DNA of 64,000 bases, taken from Cyclospora cayetanensis. Taxonomy: Eukaryota > Apicomplexa > Conoidasida > Eucoccidiorida > Eimeriidae. Of this stretch, positions 46,432-59,352 are shown piece by piece. Both the position numbers and the translations under genes were made by a program. The stretch spans positions 186,001 to 250,000 of the forward strand of contig NW_020312369.1 in the NCBI RefSeq assembly GCF_002999335.1, given 5' to 3'. The notes beneath the pieces were generated by a model that made no database searches, had not been told where the DNA came from, and saw only the letters and a list, made by a program, of their open reading frames with translations. Position 1 is the first letter of the stretch, and the number at the start of each line of letters is the position of its first letter.

Positions 46432-48366
46432 GCGGAAATTACTCTACCTGACCCGCTGGATCGCTCTGGCGCTTACCGCAGGAATGGGGGTCGAGTCAAC
46501 CTCCTCCAATGAATGTCTGCATGAAGCAGCGTTGAATGCTGCAGAAGCGTCGGAAGCAGCAACAGTAGCACCAGAAGAGCGTGCAGCCTCCCCTTCCTCC
46601 AAAACGCCTTCGACTGCTGGAGTCGCTTTGCACATAGAGCATTCCACATCAGAGAAGGCGGACAGCAGCTGTACGGTAGCAGCCACCACTAAGCGAGAAT
46701 TTGATAAAGCAAGCGAGGCAGCGTCTAGCGCTACGAATTGCATCGCGACGTGCAGTTCTGAGGGCGAAGCGGGAAAACGTAAGACCAAGTTTCAACTTTG
46801 CATACACCCTGCTGAGGATCTAATGTTTCTCTACCTCATTGGCTGCTGTCTGTTTTCTATCGTAATCGCTTCTTGCGTGCAGCTCAATGGCGTCTGAGCT
46901 GCCGCCTGCGTCCGCTATGCCCTCTTTCTTAGCATGACGGCACAGAAACTCCTGCTTCTTCTGCTATTGGGGCCTTTCGTTTCCGATCACGGTTCTTAGG
47001 AGAGTGTTGTTTGCTGGATCGCTTTCGTGTTTTGACTTTGTACCTTCGCGTAGCTCGTGTGCGGCAACTGATTAGTGACCAGCCTTATCATGGCCGGTGT
47101 GAGCAGTTCTTCTTCTCTGGAGTGTGCGGTGTCTGCGATGATGGATGGGTCGATCCATCTGCAGCAGTGCTATCGCCTCTTCTTGTTGGTGCTCTTGCTG
47201 ATGAGTCCAAATTGGTGTTTCTCGTTGGTTTATGCGCAGAGGCGGACGCTCCCTTGGACGGAAAGGGCGACGGGACGGAAGGAGGAGCATCAGGTTGTGC
47301 AACTGCCGCTGACACCTGCCTAGACACCTTGGCGCAGCCGTCTTTTTCTCCTCCAAAGCAGAGGCGGCGTAGAGGCCCCCGCATCCCAGCCGTTGCTACG
47401 CGGTCTCTGCCGAACCGAGACAGCCGAATTGCTGCAGATCTTCAGAATAAATTCGTAGTCGAATGCGAACGGTTGGGGTGGCGCACACAGAGTTCGCGAA
47501 GCAACAACACCAGCACCAGCGGTAGCAAGAGCAACAGCAGCGGAGACGTGGCGGAGAAACGCAGAAAGGACAAGCAATCTGCCTCTGCATTCGGTTCATC
47601 CGCGACCTCGAGTTCCTCTGCCCGCCAGCCGAAGAAGGAGCTCAGCAAAAGGGGGGGAAGGCCTCCTCGTGATCGGCGAAAGGGCAGAGTGGTGGATTCT
47701 GCACCCTCCCGGAGCAGATCTGGCCTCTCGTGCAGTGGCGCTCCCCGAGGAAGGCCTCGGGGGAGTGCGAAAGCTTCGAGGACGAACAAAAAAGCCGAGG
47801 ATGGGAAGAGTTCGCTGAAAGCGTCAAATCCTAGACCTCCACCTCCTACCCAGAGCAGGCGTCCTCGACGGCATGCGGCGGATAGGGCAGCTGCTGCCAT
47901 TGTCGCCGCAGCCGCGCCAATGCATGATGGCTTTCTGGTGCTAGACATCCCGGCAAAGAGGCTGCGTCAGCAGCAGCAGCCACTCGCAGGCAAGAAGCAG
48001 CAGAGGCGCACGACAAAGTGGAGAGGAGACGAGGACGCAAAGGGCGAAGATGCTACCACCATACAAAAGCGGGAGGGAGGGGAATGTCTGGAAGAAATGC
48101 GTAACGAGCCGAAAGAGGGAAATCCAGAAGCTGGGCTCCATGCTTTCAAGGAAGAAGTGGATTTGACTGGCGCCGAGTGCAGAGATGAAATTGCAAACGA
48201 GCGGCGGGAAGCTCAGGATCCGATGCAAACCGAGTTGGAGTCAAAGGCCGAAAGTACCGCTGAAGAGCTAAGACTCCTGGAGAAGGCTTTGGAAGAGGAG
48301 GAGTTTGACAGGCGAAGAGTCGAACCATATGAGCTCGAGGTGCGAATAGAGCTTGGAAGTCCGTAA
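46432..48366 (+). CDS. Basic Ser/Arg/Glu-rich protein with AT-hooks, partial model
   Basis: Likely nuclear, DNA-binding. Exon 46432-46778 (Ala/Ser/Glu-rich) ends at a GTAAGA donor at phase 1 and joins in frame to an exon starting at 47054 (PRVRQLISDQPYHGRCEQFF) that stays open to the stop at 48364-48366. The second exon carries KRGGRPPRDRRKGR and a perfect AT-hook core, APRGRPRGSAK (about 47743-47766), then Pro/Arg-rich and Glu-rich tails. No catalytic domain was recognised. It lacks an ATG near its start, so 5' exons remain to be found upstream. An alternative is that the large exon alone is real and begins elsewhere; the long minus-strand frame 47442-47948 is a shadow. Confidence 0.5.
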
Positions 48367-49758
48367 AGCCGGCAAGGCGACATCGAGAAAGTTGACATAG
48401 GGTAGAGTTGAACGGAGGAGAGGCAGAGACAGCGGCGCCGTGCATTAACGCTACTTTAATATATATGTATATATATATATATATATATGTATTCAAGTAA
48501 ACCGTCCAAGAGCCCCTCTGATGATCCATTTCGCAAGGTTTTTGCTACCTGCAAGGTGTGTGGCACTCCCGAATATTCATGCATGTTAGAGAATCTAGTT
48601 TTCGTTTGCAGTAAATTTTTTTAGCAAGCATACTTTATGGGGAGGCGGGAGATCCAAGTTCGTCGGCGGCTGTGGTATCCTCAGAAAAGACTGCTGACCT
48701 TGGCTCTCCGCCATGTATGATGCCCGGTCCTTTGACCATTTATGGTTCCTTTTATCATGCGTATTAACGTATTTGTGTGGTGGGGTCTCCAGAAGCATGC
48801 AAGGGGAAAGCGAGCGAACAGCGCTGAAGAAGGCATATTTGGATTTTTGTCTGTACCTCTGTTGGAATATGAGCGACTCGTCTGCAGCCGTAGCTTGCAC
48901 CTGCGTGTTACCAGAGGGATCCCCTGCTCCCAGATGGAGCTCTTTTTCCATGCGTGGCGCGCCCCTTATTCCCCAGAGGGGCATCTGCTGTTTCATTCTA
49001 CTGTAATATTTGAAGGAAAGATTTTGTCTGTGTGTGTGGCCCTTCTGAGGGATGGATTGAGGGCCTTGACAAGCCTCTTGCGCTGGCCGCTTCTTAGACA
49101 AGGGCGATAAGCTAGCCGGTGAGCCAAACACGAAACAACAGACGGCGTGGCGCCAAGGAAGCGGAGGATGGAGGCAGGAAAGTCTTGATAAGTGTGCACG
49201 CATGGACTTTGAATAACAGCAGACAAAGGGACTGCGCACCCGCTGGACTGAAAAGATAGCCAACGCGAGGGTCTACGATTTTGCCCCCCACGGCGTTGAT
49301 GTGCATTCATTTGCTTGACTATTTGCTTAACTTCTTTAAAGTTGTTTGCGCTATTTTTTTGGAGTACAATCTAGGAAGAACAAGAGGAAAGGCACGTTCT
49401 TCCCTGTGCAAGCCTTGGCTGATTTGCGAAGCGGGGAGTAAACATCAGCACAATGACTTAGCCGTGCGACAGGAATACTACCTGACTGTTCAGATATACT
49501 GGTGCAGCAGGGGATGCATGCGCTTTTGATTCGATAGGCGAAAGACGTTTCTAAGGAACGAGCAACCTTTTGCTAGCCACTTCTGGCCAGTCAGCTAGCC
49601 GCTCCTACAGGTAGCCTCGATTGCTGTGCAGCTGGCCAGCGGACCGAGCATTGCGGAGCCGCAGTGCATGTTTCCTGAACTTCCAGCCTACCTAATTTTG
49701 CGTTGTGTGCAGAAGGTGCAGTGCTTGAAAACGCCCGCTCCAGAACTCCGGAGATTAC
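48367..49758. other. Intergenic, TA microsatellite, no recognised gene
   Basis: A TATATA run at 48460-48490 follows the AT-hook gene. A 222-codon minus-strand frame at 48595-49263 was not recognised; its last third (THDKRNHKWSKDRASYM) could be a C-terminal exon of the minus-strand gene seen at 49.8-50.3 kb, but no junction was found. Confidence 0.4.
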
Positions 49759-50320
49759 CCCGGCGAAATCTCGACTCGTACATGCAAGGAATCCCCCTCG
49801 AGCTTCAGGTCTTCAATTTTGCAGAAAGAGTTTGCTGCCTGCAGCGACAGTGCACGATACAAACGACCAACATACATGGGATTTAGTTGGGGGAAGCTTC
49901 GTGAGAAGTAGTCGTACACCGATGCACTGCGCGGACCCCTTAGCAGGTATCTGGGCAGCACACGTGCTTCCACCATTCCCCTGTATTGAAACGTCGGGAC
50001 CAATAAAAAAAAACAATCGTGCTTAGCTTCCGCTACCCTTTTTGCCACGGGTCACTCGTTTGCGCCGGCTTTTGTAGGGAACCCTCATTGGAGGGGACAG
50101 GCAGTGCACAAGACAGAGGCAAATGAGCGGGACGAAAAAGTGCCATTTATATCTCCTCAAATGAATATGGATTGGCAGAGACACACTCACACGCCCCACC
50201 TGGAAGTATTCTGGGCTGCGAAACTTGAACGGACCCTGGCTGACACCTCCGACCGTCAGCGTTATAGGAAACACCAGCGCCCTCCAGATTTCAAGCTGCT
50301 CCAAATGAATCGAAATGTGG
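49759..50320 (-). CDS. Unrecognised protein, two candidate exons
   Basis: Exon 50320-50200 lies between a TTTTCAG acceptor and a CAG|GTGGGG donor and encodes HISIHLEQLEIWRAL…GPFKFRSPEYFQ. Exon 49980-49759 (acceptor AATACAG, donor GTAATC) has a protein-like frame: YLLRGPRSASVYDYFSRSF, NPMYVGRLYRAL, KIEDLKLEGDSLHVRVE. The first exon ends at phase 0, whereas that frame of the second needs a different phase. A further small exon or a different border must therefore lie between them. Function unknown. Confidence 0.35.
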
Positions 50321-53300
50321 CTGAAAATGTCATGAGAACAGCGGCAGAAAAGCCAAGAGACTTGGCGAGACGGAAAGGCACTTAAACAGATAAACGCACC
50401 GCAGGCAAGACCACCCAAGACGCCGCGCTCGCCGCTAGATAAGAAGCAGCAGCCTCTCGTGTGCTAATCTATGTACAAGTAGCATCAAGCTTCTACAGCA
50501 GGAAACGACTGCATTTGCTGACGAAAGACTAAAAATAGCTCCTGTATATGCTTGCATGCAGGCGCGCGTACTCGGGCTTTGAGGAGGGGTTGCCAGCAGG
50601 AAAAAGCTTCAGGCGAAAGTCTCGAATGCCACCCAAAGAGAACCGGCTTGTGACGAGGGCTGGAGATGCTGCAGACCTGTCTCTCCATAGCATTTTCTGC
50701 AATATAGACGAGGAAAAGAACCAGAGAGGCGGACAAGCTCAGCAATGCTGCTACAGGCTTCACCGCGCAACGTGCCCAAAAGAGGATCTGCTGCTTCAGC
50801 AGGCACGAAAGATGCACGTAAGATGGTCCAGATAAGCACGAGTGGACAGAACAACCGATGTAAAGCACTGTAACGCTCTCTGCTCACAAGAATTCATACA
50901 AATAACGCTTCATAGAGAGGTGGCATATTGATTTCTGACTGCCTCTTTTTCTTTGTCATGTGCGGGTACGTTTGAACGAGCCCCGCTCTTCTTGCATTAC
51001 CCTCCTAAAGTCTCTGATTGTCCACGAAACAGAATACTCTCCGACAAACACCGAATCCAGGGGGGTAGCATCCTCCACCACACGCCTCTTGTAGCTGCTC
51101 GCAAGTCGTAAAGACGATTGGGAATTGTGCTGCTCCTCCAGTCGTTCGCTGTGCACAGGTGACAGAGCGCATGTCACGCAGGTCCTTGTATTCTCTCACG
51201 AAATGGATATACTGCTGGTCAGCAGTGTCTCTTAAGTCCTATTTTCTTATGCCCTATTGAGGGTCCCGAAGAGGCTGTCAACACGAACTGCCGCTGCTGC
51301 AGCTTTCTGCTCTAACAAAGGAACCGCTGCACAAACTTACAAAGCGGCACTAAAGGGCTGCGGAACGGAGTATCTGGACAACTTGAATAAAAAAGCTGGA
51401 GGGGTGGAATCAAGGAAGCAGCATGGGGGAGCAATGCGAGTACCCTGGGGGAAAATCCACATACGAGCAGGGTTCGGAGGCACTACATAGCCACACAAAG
51501 ACCAAAGATCACAAAAATGGGATAACAGCACAGCATCAAATATATGGGGACAATACTCCTAATACAGCTATGATTCTTCCCCTTTCAGTTGAACAAACGA
51601 CAAGAAGAAACAATACGCCAAGAAGCATTCTTGTATTGCAGCAAAAGCTACCAGCAGTAGATGGCCCAAGAATACAGTTGGTACTAGTAAGCTGATCTAT
51701 GCAACAAGCTATGGCAAGAGGCTCTGCAGTTTGGGTTTGTTAGGCGCGGCTTAGGGTTGATGAAGAAGGAGGGTAGAAAGCCTCACAGACGAGGGACAAA
51801 TGGTGGAAGGAGAGCCGGGGTATAGAAGGATGATTACGAGGATAAAAAGCAAAGCGCCGAAACGTGAAACCATTATTTAGCGTGGACGTTCACTCATTTT
51901 GTAAGTGTAGTGAACCTTTTAGCACTGCATGGCAAGGAAAAACGCAAGGCAAGTCTCCGCATGTCTTGAGATGCAGATAAAAGCTCGGCAGAGAAGAGCG
52001 CTGTGAAATTTAAAGCAGAATTGGAGAGGGCACATCTTCTTTTCAGAATAATGATATTTTCTTGGAGGAACGCCATCAAATGTTTAAGCTTACAGTCACC
52101 CCATGTCCCACCTTGGGGGGCCCCCGAGGAGGGGACCGACTCCTTACCAGTCACTTCTTTTAAACTCTGACGTATACCAAAACAACTTGATCTGCATTAA
52201 AAATATTTAAACTGTGAAATGGCGTTAAACAAGGTCTTTTCAGTCTTAAGCTCCAGAACCACATAACTTGAAAGATACAGGTCCAGGGGGCCCCCGCGCA
52301 TAATCTCCACTTCCCTAAATGCTCATACAAACATGTTTTTCACCGCAAGATCGAGTGTAGCTGTTTCAGCATTGGTGGCAAGGCTTGTGGGACAAATCCA
52401 AAGAAATATGACGTCGTCAATATTTTTTCTGGGCTGCTTCAGCTTGCACGATTCTGAAAAGCGGTCGTTTCTGAGTTGTCTTGTACCGAATTCGTTCTCT
52501 TAAATAATGTGACTGTTTTTGTATCGCTTAGGGAAAAACTTCTGAATGAGAAAAAACCATCGATTTAAATAGGAATTTTCGGTCGTACCCTCATTTCCAC
52601 AAAGTGCAGCCATGCTCTTCACTTCAGCATCTTCTCGAGCAGCTTCAACTGTTTCAAGTTGAATCATGCGAATTCATGGACTATCCAGGGAAGACACTAA
52701 AACGCAACCAGCGATTCAAGGCTTCGGGCTCTGACCGTTTTTGCTTCTTGAGAAGTTGAATACTGGGTTTGGTGAAAGAGAGAGGAACAGCCTGTTTGCC
52801 TTCAGAATTATCATGCAGTTCATGTGCGTTTACACGGCCCCTCAAAGTGAGTGCAGACAAGAAAGAACCACCGTAAAACAAGTACAATGAAGTATCACCT
52901 CATTCGCTATATTCCTCCTAAATGCATATACTGTGTAGCATCTTGATTTATTCGGACGAGCGTCGAGTTACGTCTCACCAGGCATCTTGTACTCTCAAGG
53001 TTACCTTAGTAGTCTGTTGTATGAGAAATGCTCCAATTTTTCTATGACTCACATGCGGTACGAAAAAGTTTTAGTACGGTTAGTGATGAATTAAAATGTC
53101 TGTTTCATCAGGCATTACAGCATTAATTGATTTGCTATTCACTCAATTTCTTGGATTTCACTGTAACGAGCGCTTGCCGAAGACAGCGGGATATCGTCAA
53201 GCCTGCATCTTTCAGCACATAACAAAAAACTAGAACAAACCTTAACTAATGTATAAACCTGCCGAACGAAGTGCCAGCGTCAATTTCCCCTGGTGCAATG

Positions 53301-53682
53301 AAGCACTGCACTAACATTTGTGCTGCCGATCAGCATGTTTTCTATTTGGGAACAGCTGTGTACGTCAGCTATTCTAGCATGTCTATTTTAAATTCAGGGA
53401 ATTAAATGGTGCCAAGGAAAGGGGTTTTCCTGAGAGCCAGCGAACAGGGTCATCAAAAAAATTGGTTGGCATAGACGAAGGCACTACTGTTTCCAAGGAA
53501 ATTTAGTACGAAAAGAGAAGCAAAACCTTGTAGCCGATAATGATTCAATGTATCTTATACGACGTTAACTTTTTTCATGACAATGTATTTCACTTGCTTC
53601 CCGGTGTATGGACAAGCTGGAAATGGTCCCATGAATCAGCACTCATGCGAGTCGCCCTCGGGCAAGGGTCAACAGATCGTAT
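50321..53682. other. Long stretch without a recognised gene
   Basis: Only short frames on both strands. Two GGGGGCCCCC tracts sit at 52115-52125 and 52286-52295 in otherwise AT-richer DNA. The minus-strand frame at 50485-50868 (127 codons) is the longest and is unrecognised. Confidence 0.45.
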
Positions 53683-54341
53683 GTGACTTCAAAGTCGTTC
53701 GCAAGCAATAAAGCCAGCCGTTTCACTCCATATTATGCTCCATCCATCATCGCTGCTAATGGCCATGCTTTTTGCTCCATGGAACTTTGTACGATTGGCC
53801 AACTGTACAAGGCTAAAGGCAAGTGTTTGTATCTACTGACGGATAGCTCTGAGACAAGGTTGTATCCACAGGACAATTTGGGCCTTATGGGAATCGGCGG
53901 CATTGCACTTCCCCCGTACCCAGTGATGTAAGGCTGTGTGTTGCATCAGGATTTCTGTCTTAGCTAGGCTTTACTCCATGAGCATCAGGGACATTCACCT
54001 GGAAGAAAACAATGAAGATATGGTTGAGTCAATGCTTGCAGACGAGCATAAAAGAGCTGTTCGCAGAGAATTGGCTGACCTCCAGGAGGCGGTAGGAGGT
54101 AGGTAAATCTTACCTCTTTCAATCTTATCAGCACTAACAATGTGCAAGTAATTCTTATGAGCAGCTGACACGAAGGCCATACAAGAAATTGGTAGGATTG
54201 GCAGACCATACATCCAATCTTATGCTAAATGACGTTTTGCAGCGGAGGGTCAGCGACGGCAGCTCTCCTCGCTTGTAAAGGTAACTCCTTGATGAATCCT
54301 TTCACTTGCAGTTGCTCTGGAAATCATGTTTGTACAGATAG
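53683..54341 (+). CDS. Unrecognised protein, four phase-matched exons
   Basis: Exons ~53683-53927, 53968-54098, 54243-54280 and 54312-54341 join in frame (147 residues in view). They encode NGHAFCSMELCTIGQLYKAK and LTDSSETRLYPQDNLG, then LYSMSIRDIHLEENNEDM and a charged helix DEHKRAVRRELADLQEAVG, ending at TAG. The Cys spacing in the first exon hints at a small disulphide domain, but no family was recognised. The introns of 40, 144 and 31 bp include two very short ones, which weakens the model. The true 5' end probably lies upstream; another frame at 53580-53680 (CESPSGKGQQIVCDFKVV) also looks protein-like. Confidence 0.45.
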
Positions 54342-55137
54342 TCGAAGTCACAAAAGGACTCAAGTAACAAGAAACTCTTGTTTATTTACTGTTGATCGTG
54401 CGGTACCAAAGAGCGGAGCGTAAGGGCCGGAAGTTACGGACAAGAAAACTGCAGACAACAGTGCATTGAATGAGTAGTTCCTACTATTTGCCTCATGAAT
54501 AACCAGTGCAGTGTCCTTGCTGCAAAGTCTGTACTTCGAAAGGCGTGGCTATTTTACCTCGGCACAGTCCTGAAGACGCACATTGCTTTGCATAACATTT
54601 TTCTTCCGCTTCACCGAACAAGACAAATGCGTAATACCTCCTGGTCACTTTTATGAAGCTAATTTAGGGGTAGTGGCTGTTACAGTGCCACAAGTGAATT
54701 ATAGTGGCTAGAGGAAACCACACACACAGTGCTAACATGTCTGAAACTGTATTTTGTAATCAAGCGAACATCATGCCTAGAGAGCAGTGCATGTGCGTGT
54801 ATATTAAAGGTGAAGTGAGCCACCTTATCTTCTCTTTACCCTATTGGAAGTAGCCTTATGTTGCACAGAAAATCTGTGCGTCAAGAGGAAGTGGATCGTC
54901 ATCACCACTCCTTGCCCAAAAACGTTCCACTATTTCATATAAATTTCCTCAGGAAATAGAAAAAAATATGCATTTTTTGTCCATCAATCATTGATAAACA
55001 AATTAGGCATGTGATCAGTAGCGTTTCATCCCTCTGCCTATCATGAGCGGTTTCTGGTGTATGTACAGTGTGGCTAACAGGAACTCCACATTTAAGTCGG
55101 GTCTCATATAGGTGCGTTATGACCACCCTGTTGGTTC
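54342..55137. other. Intergenic, probable promoter of the LCCL gene
   Basis: AT-richer DNA without long frames. No defined regulatory motif was recognised. Confidence 0.4.
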
Positions 55138-58100
55138 ATGTGCCAGCTTAAAATGTTTTTCACGGGGCTTCTTATCCTAGTTGCTGTGCTATTGGCCGCT
55201 CGCTGTTCTGCGCAGCCCGGTGGCTCCCAGGCGCTTCAGCAGTTAACGGCTTTCAGGAAGAATCACCGAAGAACTGTTGATGGGAGGCTGTGCGCTGCCG
55301 CGTTTGTACAAGATGACCAAACGTATACTGACTGCACAACGGCAAAGGCGCCGAATGGGACTACAGGTTAGTTAGGCTCAAAGTCGAACCATCAGATAGC
55401 AAGATGAAAAAGCTGTTCCGCAGGAGGTGAATGGTGTTACGTTGAGGTACAACTTTTGGGAAAGGGAACATCCGACTGGAACTACTGCTTGCCCCCAATA
55501 AACTATGGTGATTCTTCATTTGGCTTTCTTTCCGTGAGAGCTTAGCAGAGTCTTTTTGCTTTGGTCAGACAAGATCCGCTTAAAAGCACGCCAAGCATTC
55601 GAGATGAAAGCATCAGAGGGCGAAAGCATGGTCCGATCTTCCTGCCTCCTCAATCATTGGGTGTTTTTAATCGTTCTTATTTTTAGGTCTCTCGGTTGGA
55701 TGGCAGTATTTACCAGACAAATGAATCTCAAAAGAAGTAAGCTGGTATTGTCGTTCGTACAGAATAATAGTCTGTGCCCAACATTACAACATATAATTCC
55801 ACTAAAGATTTGATGCCCTATGTGGAACTCGACATGAATCTGTTGGATCACAGCTTGAGCTCGTGGGCAAGATTTTGCAGAGGAACCAGCAGTGTCTAAA
55901 GAAGCTGGCTGTTGCATACACAACTGTGCGAAGTCTACAAGAAATGATCAGAATGACGCACCATCAAGTTCGACACCAAGAGGAAGTCGCTGAAAAACGG
56001 CCACAGAACTGCCGACATACTCCAGGGTGAGTTTGCAACATACACAAGGGATTGGTTGGATAGCACTAGGCCGCACATTCTGGCTCTAATAAACATGCAG
56101 CTACGAAGAAGATCCGGTTCCCGACGGAATTCATGGAGCCTATTATGATAATGCGCTGCTGGAAGGCCAACCCAGAATTCGGAAAACAGATAGAAACATC
56201 GACGTATCGTTTAGCGGGTCGGGGCCTCTCGACAACATACCCAGCCACAAATACTCTATTCGTGAGTCTCTGAACTGTATGTGTTTGTCGATGCGGTTAA
56301 AAGGTGACGGCTTTCAGGCTGGGATGGATATCTTTTGATCCCTCAGACTGCACATTACGTGTTCAGCATAGGTATGAAAGCATCCTCGCCACTTCATAGC
56401 TCTGATTGATTGCACGTCATGCACTGAGCTACCAGAAACGGACAATGCGGCGCGCGTGTTTTTAAACGGCCAGCCTATCATTGCAGATCGGATGCCTCAT
56501 GGAACTTCGGCGGACGCCGTTGGAAGCAAACGTGTTCCTCTCATTCCCCTGGCTGAACGAGCAGGAAAACACATCACAGAATCAGCACCAATTAGGCTAA
56601 CCGGGAAAAAGAAGTACAGAATCAGAGTCGAGTTTGTACATAATACACACTTTCTTGTGGATAACGACGACCAAGGCAGCCTACAGTGGGTTGAAAAGTA
56701 AAAATCGAGATGCAACCAAGAAATAAGCATTGAGCTTTCAGGCTTATGTGGGCCTCCGAAGATACCAAGAGGGAGGTCATTCCACCTAAATATTTCTTCA
56801 CATCAAACAAGGGATCTCCGATAAAAGTGTCCAGGTATTTAACGAGTAGATGGTAATCTGTGACCTCATGAGAGTGTAATTTGCTGATATTTGTATATCA
56901 GTCTCGACCCGAACTTGTACGCAGTCTCAATTCTTCACGAGGGAGCTGCAGCATACTCCGATAACCCTTCGTTTCACTTGCGAACAATTCCTGGACATCT
57001 AAAGGGAACCCGTTTCATTAGATCGCCTCAGCATCCTTCAGCAAATCTCATGGAATTCTCCGTGAATCAGCCAGCCAACCTTTTCGTCGGATACCCCGAA
57101 CACGAGCTTTTTCCTCTGGCACCTTTCGAGGATTATCTTTGGAAAGCTCATCCAACAGAGGACGCTTTTGTCGTGAAAGAGAAGAAAGGGGATGGCGACA
57201 CTAGTGACGACCAGGGATCCGGCAAACTTTTAGTTCGGCGAATATTCCACCGAGGTGGACCCATATCGTTCAGCATCGCCAACGAGAACGTCCCATTCAT
57301 CATAGCCCTCGCTACTGTTACAGATGCAACGGCTTCATGTGGTAAGAGAATGCACATAAAGCTTTTCTTCGTTTGACATAGCCCTTGATTATTGATCAGG
57401 CGGGGAGGAAGTAAACCTATCTCACTCGGGTGGTCCATATTTCTTGAGTTGCCACTCATCATCTCAAGAGTCTGCTAGTTTTGGCTGCAAAGGAGCATTC
57501 AGCGGAAGTCACATGGATGCGCCACACGGAATTTGGCGGTCGGGCAGTGGCAACGGTTGGTTTCTTCAGGCTTACGGACCGCCAGCCGTTGATCATGGAT
57601 TGTTGCTTCAGGGAACGGAGAATACATATCTTTAACCTTTACCCAGCCAGTTCAACTGTAAGCTTGATAGGGTCAAAACAAGAAAAAACACCAAAGCTCA
57701 AGGCGAATTCCATGCACTTGAACAGTATGAAGTTCCTCTACATGCCACCTGCCGACCCGTTGATGTGGCCTTCTGAGATAACTCTGACATTCGACGGTAA
57801 CACCGTCTCTACTCTAAACGAACCATGGCGTTTTTTAATCCGACAAGTGCGCAGACAGCGAAACGGAAGTTTTCCGTATTTTACATACGGCGAAATTGGA
57901 GCATCACTCGTACTTGCTGGCAATGCCGAGGATTGTAACGAAAGTAATTTGGAATATTGATGTATAATGCTGCTTGAAGCAGTAAATAAAAGGTTTCAAC
58001 GACTTCAGGTACAAATCGAAGTCACTCAGATGTATGTTAACGGAGACGACAGCGGCGGGTCGTTCGAGTTCTGGGGAGTGCCATGCGTAACAGAAGAAGA

Positions 58101-59352
58101 AGAATCTTCCCTCCCGCCCCCAGTTGTGGAGCTCGAGGTAGGGGGACGCAATGGCCATATCAACACTCCTGTGAATGATACTCTACGCGTTATCAGTGCT
58201 TAGACACCTTGAGCTCTGCACTTCAGGGTCGCAGCCCTGCTACTGGGCTTCAGCTAATTGCCCAGTGTGGAGCTAAATGCTTTGACTCCCCAGGGGGATC
58301 TGTGTACGGTGACAAATTGTACTCCTTGGAATCAACTATATGCAGCGCTGGGCTCCATGCCTCAATTTGTTCGTCGGGTTCTCCGTGCACGCTGTTTGTT
58401 ACTGTGGCTGGACCCCAACAAGAATTTCCTGCAGTCAAGAGAAATGGAATAATGTCTATGTCTCACGGACCAGCAGAAGCGGCGCTGGTCTTGGCACACG
58501 CGTCCTGCACCCATTCGCTTATTCGGGAGCCACCAGCAAAGTTAAAGATTCATTTTGGATATTCGAAAATTCCACTTCCTCAAGTGAGTAATTCCGGCAA
58601 AGCCTTTTCGTGGAGTGTGTGACTTGAATTATATTGTGTGACTCGGGCAGGGATGGCTAGAAGACGACGGAAGTATTAAAACGCAAAGAGGCAGATATTA
58701 TTTCGGTTAGTACGAAACCAATAAAATGAACATACTATGGACTTTTGGATATTGAATCTTCGAAATACAGGCTGGTTAGAGGCAGCCCAACACCCACAGT
58801 GCAAAGCTCGCAATTTCTCCGATGTCCTGAACAACGGCGGGTTGATAATCTCCTCTCCTGCCCAAACAAACGACAACTCAGCTGTAAGCCGCCCTATAGT
58901 CTAAACTTTCGACTAAACCTTTATCGCCTTGCAGGCTGTACACTCTCAACACGCGATGTCCCCAAAGGCACCTGCGAATTTCTGGTCGATATCTGTGCCA
59001 CAAAATGGCTTATATCTCGTTGCAGTGGAATTAGGAAATCCGTGCGGGGTGGGGCTTGGGGCTGAACCGGCTGCCGCATACCTAGAGGTGAATGGTCTGC
59101 CTCTCGTTCGGAATTTGAAGATACAAAAGGGGAAGTTCTACACGGTATGGAAACACACGAGCTACTGATAGCATAATGGCAGATTCAAAGTAGAACTGTT
59201 TTTAGGCTACTGTGTTTGCAAATGTGACTGAGAGGTTGATCGTCCTCACTTCATCCTGCGGGCATGAATTGTCTGGTCAGCCGAAAGAAAAGGATCGAAT
59301 GTGCGAAGCAGCAGTCACTACGCTATTGAACGTCACGATTGAGAAACTCTAA
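55138..59352 (+). CDS. Secreted LCCL-family protein, CCp5/FNPA-like (LCCL/lectin adhesive-like)
   Basis: Sixteen exons: 55138-55366, 55424-55533, 55687-55736, 55808-56026, 56101-56261, 56318-56371, 56436-56685, 56742-56834, 56902-57341, 57479-57943, 58022-58137, 58227-58583, 58651-58705, 58771-58883, 58935-59144, 59206-59352. They join into 3,069 nt (1,022 residues) with no phase break. Order: signal peptide (MFFTGLLILVAVLLAARCSA); fibronectin type II-like module (about 50-106, EWCYVEV…DWNYC); helix-rich linker (about 131-195); PA14 domain as in anthrax prot. antigen (about 208-385, GIHGAYYDNALLEGQP, RWDGYLLIPQTAHYVFSI, YRIRVEF); middle region; LCCL domain (about 735-800, GDKLYSLESTICSAGLHASI); C-terminal module. 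In Plasmodium this family forms complexes on sexual stages. Exon 10 and 11 starts are the weakest. Confidence 0.85.

Noticed and set aside
47442..47948. 168-codon minus-strand frame opposite the AT-hook exon
   Set aside because: Composition is the mirror of Arg/Ser/Lys codons (Leu/Pro/Ser-rich). The plus strand has AT-hook motifs and a longer frame.
57402..57470. An exon starting at 57402 (GGEEVNLSHSGGPYF) in the LCCL gene
   Set aside because: It fits phase but runs into a stop soon after. Starting at 57479 also fits phase and stays open to the next donor. Not fully excluded as an alternative exon.
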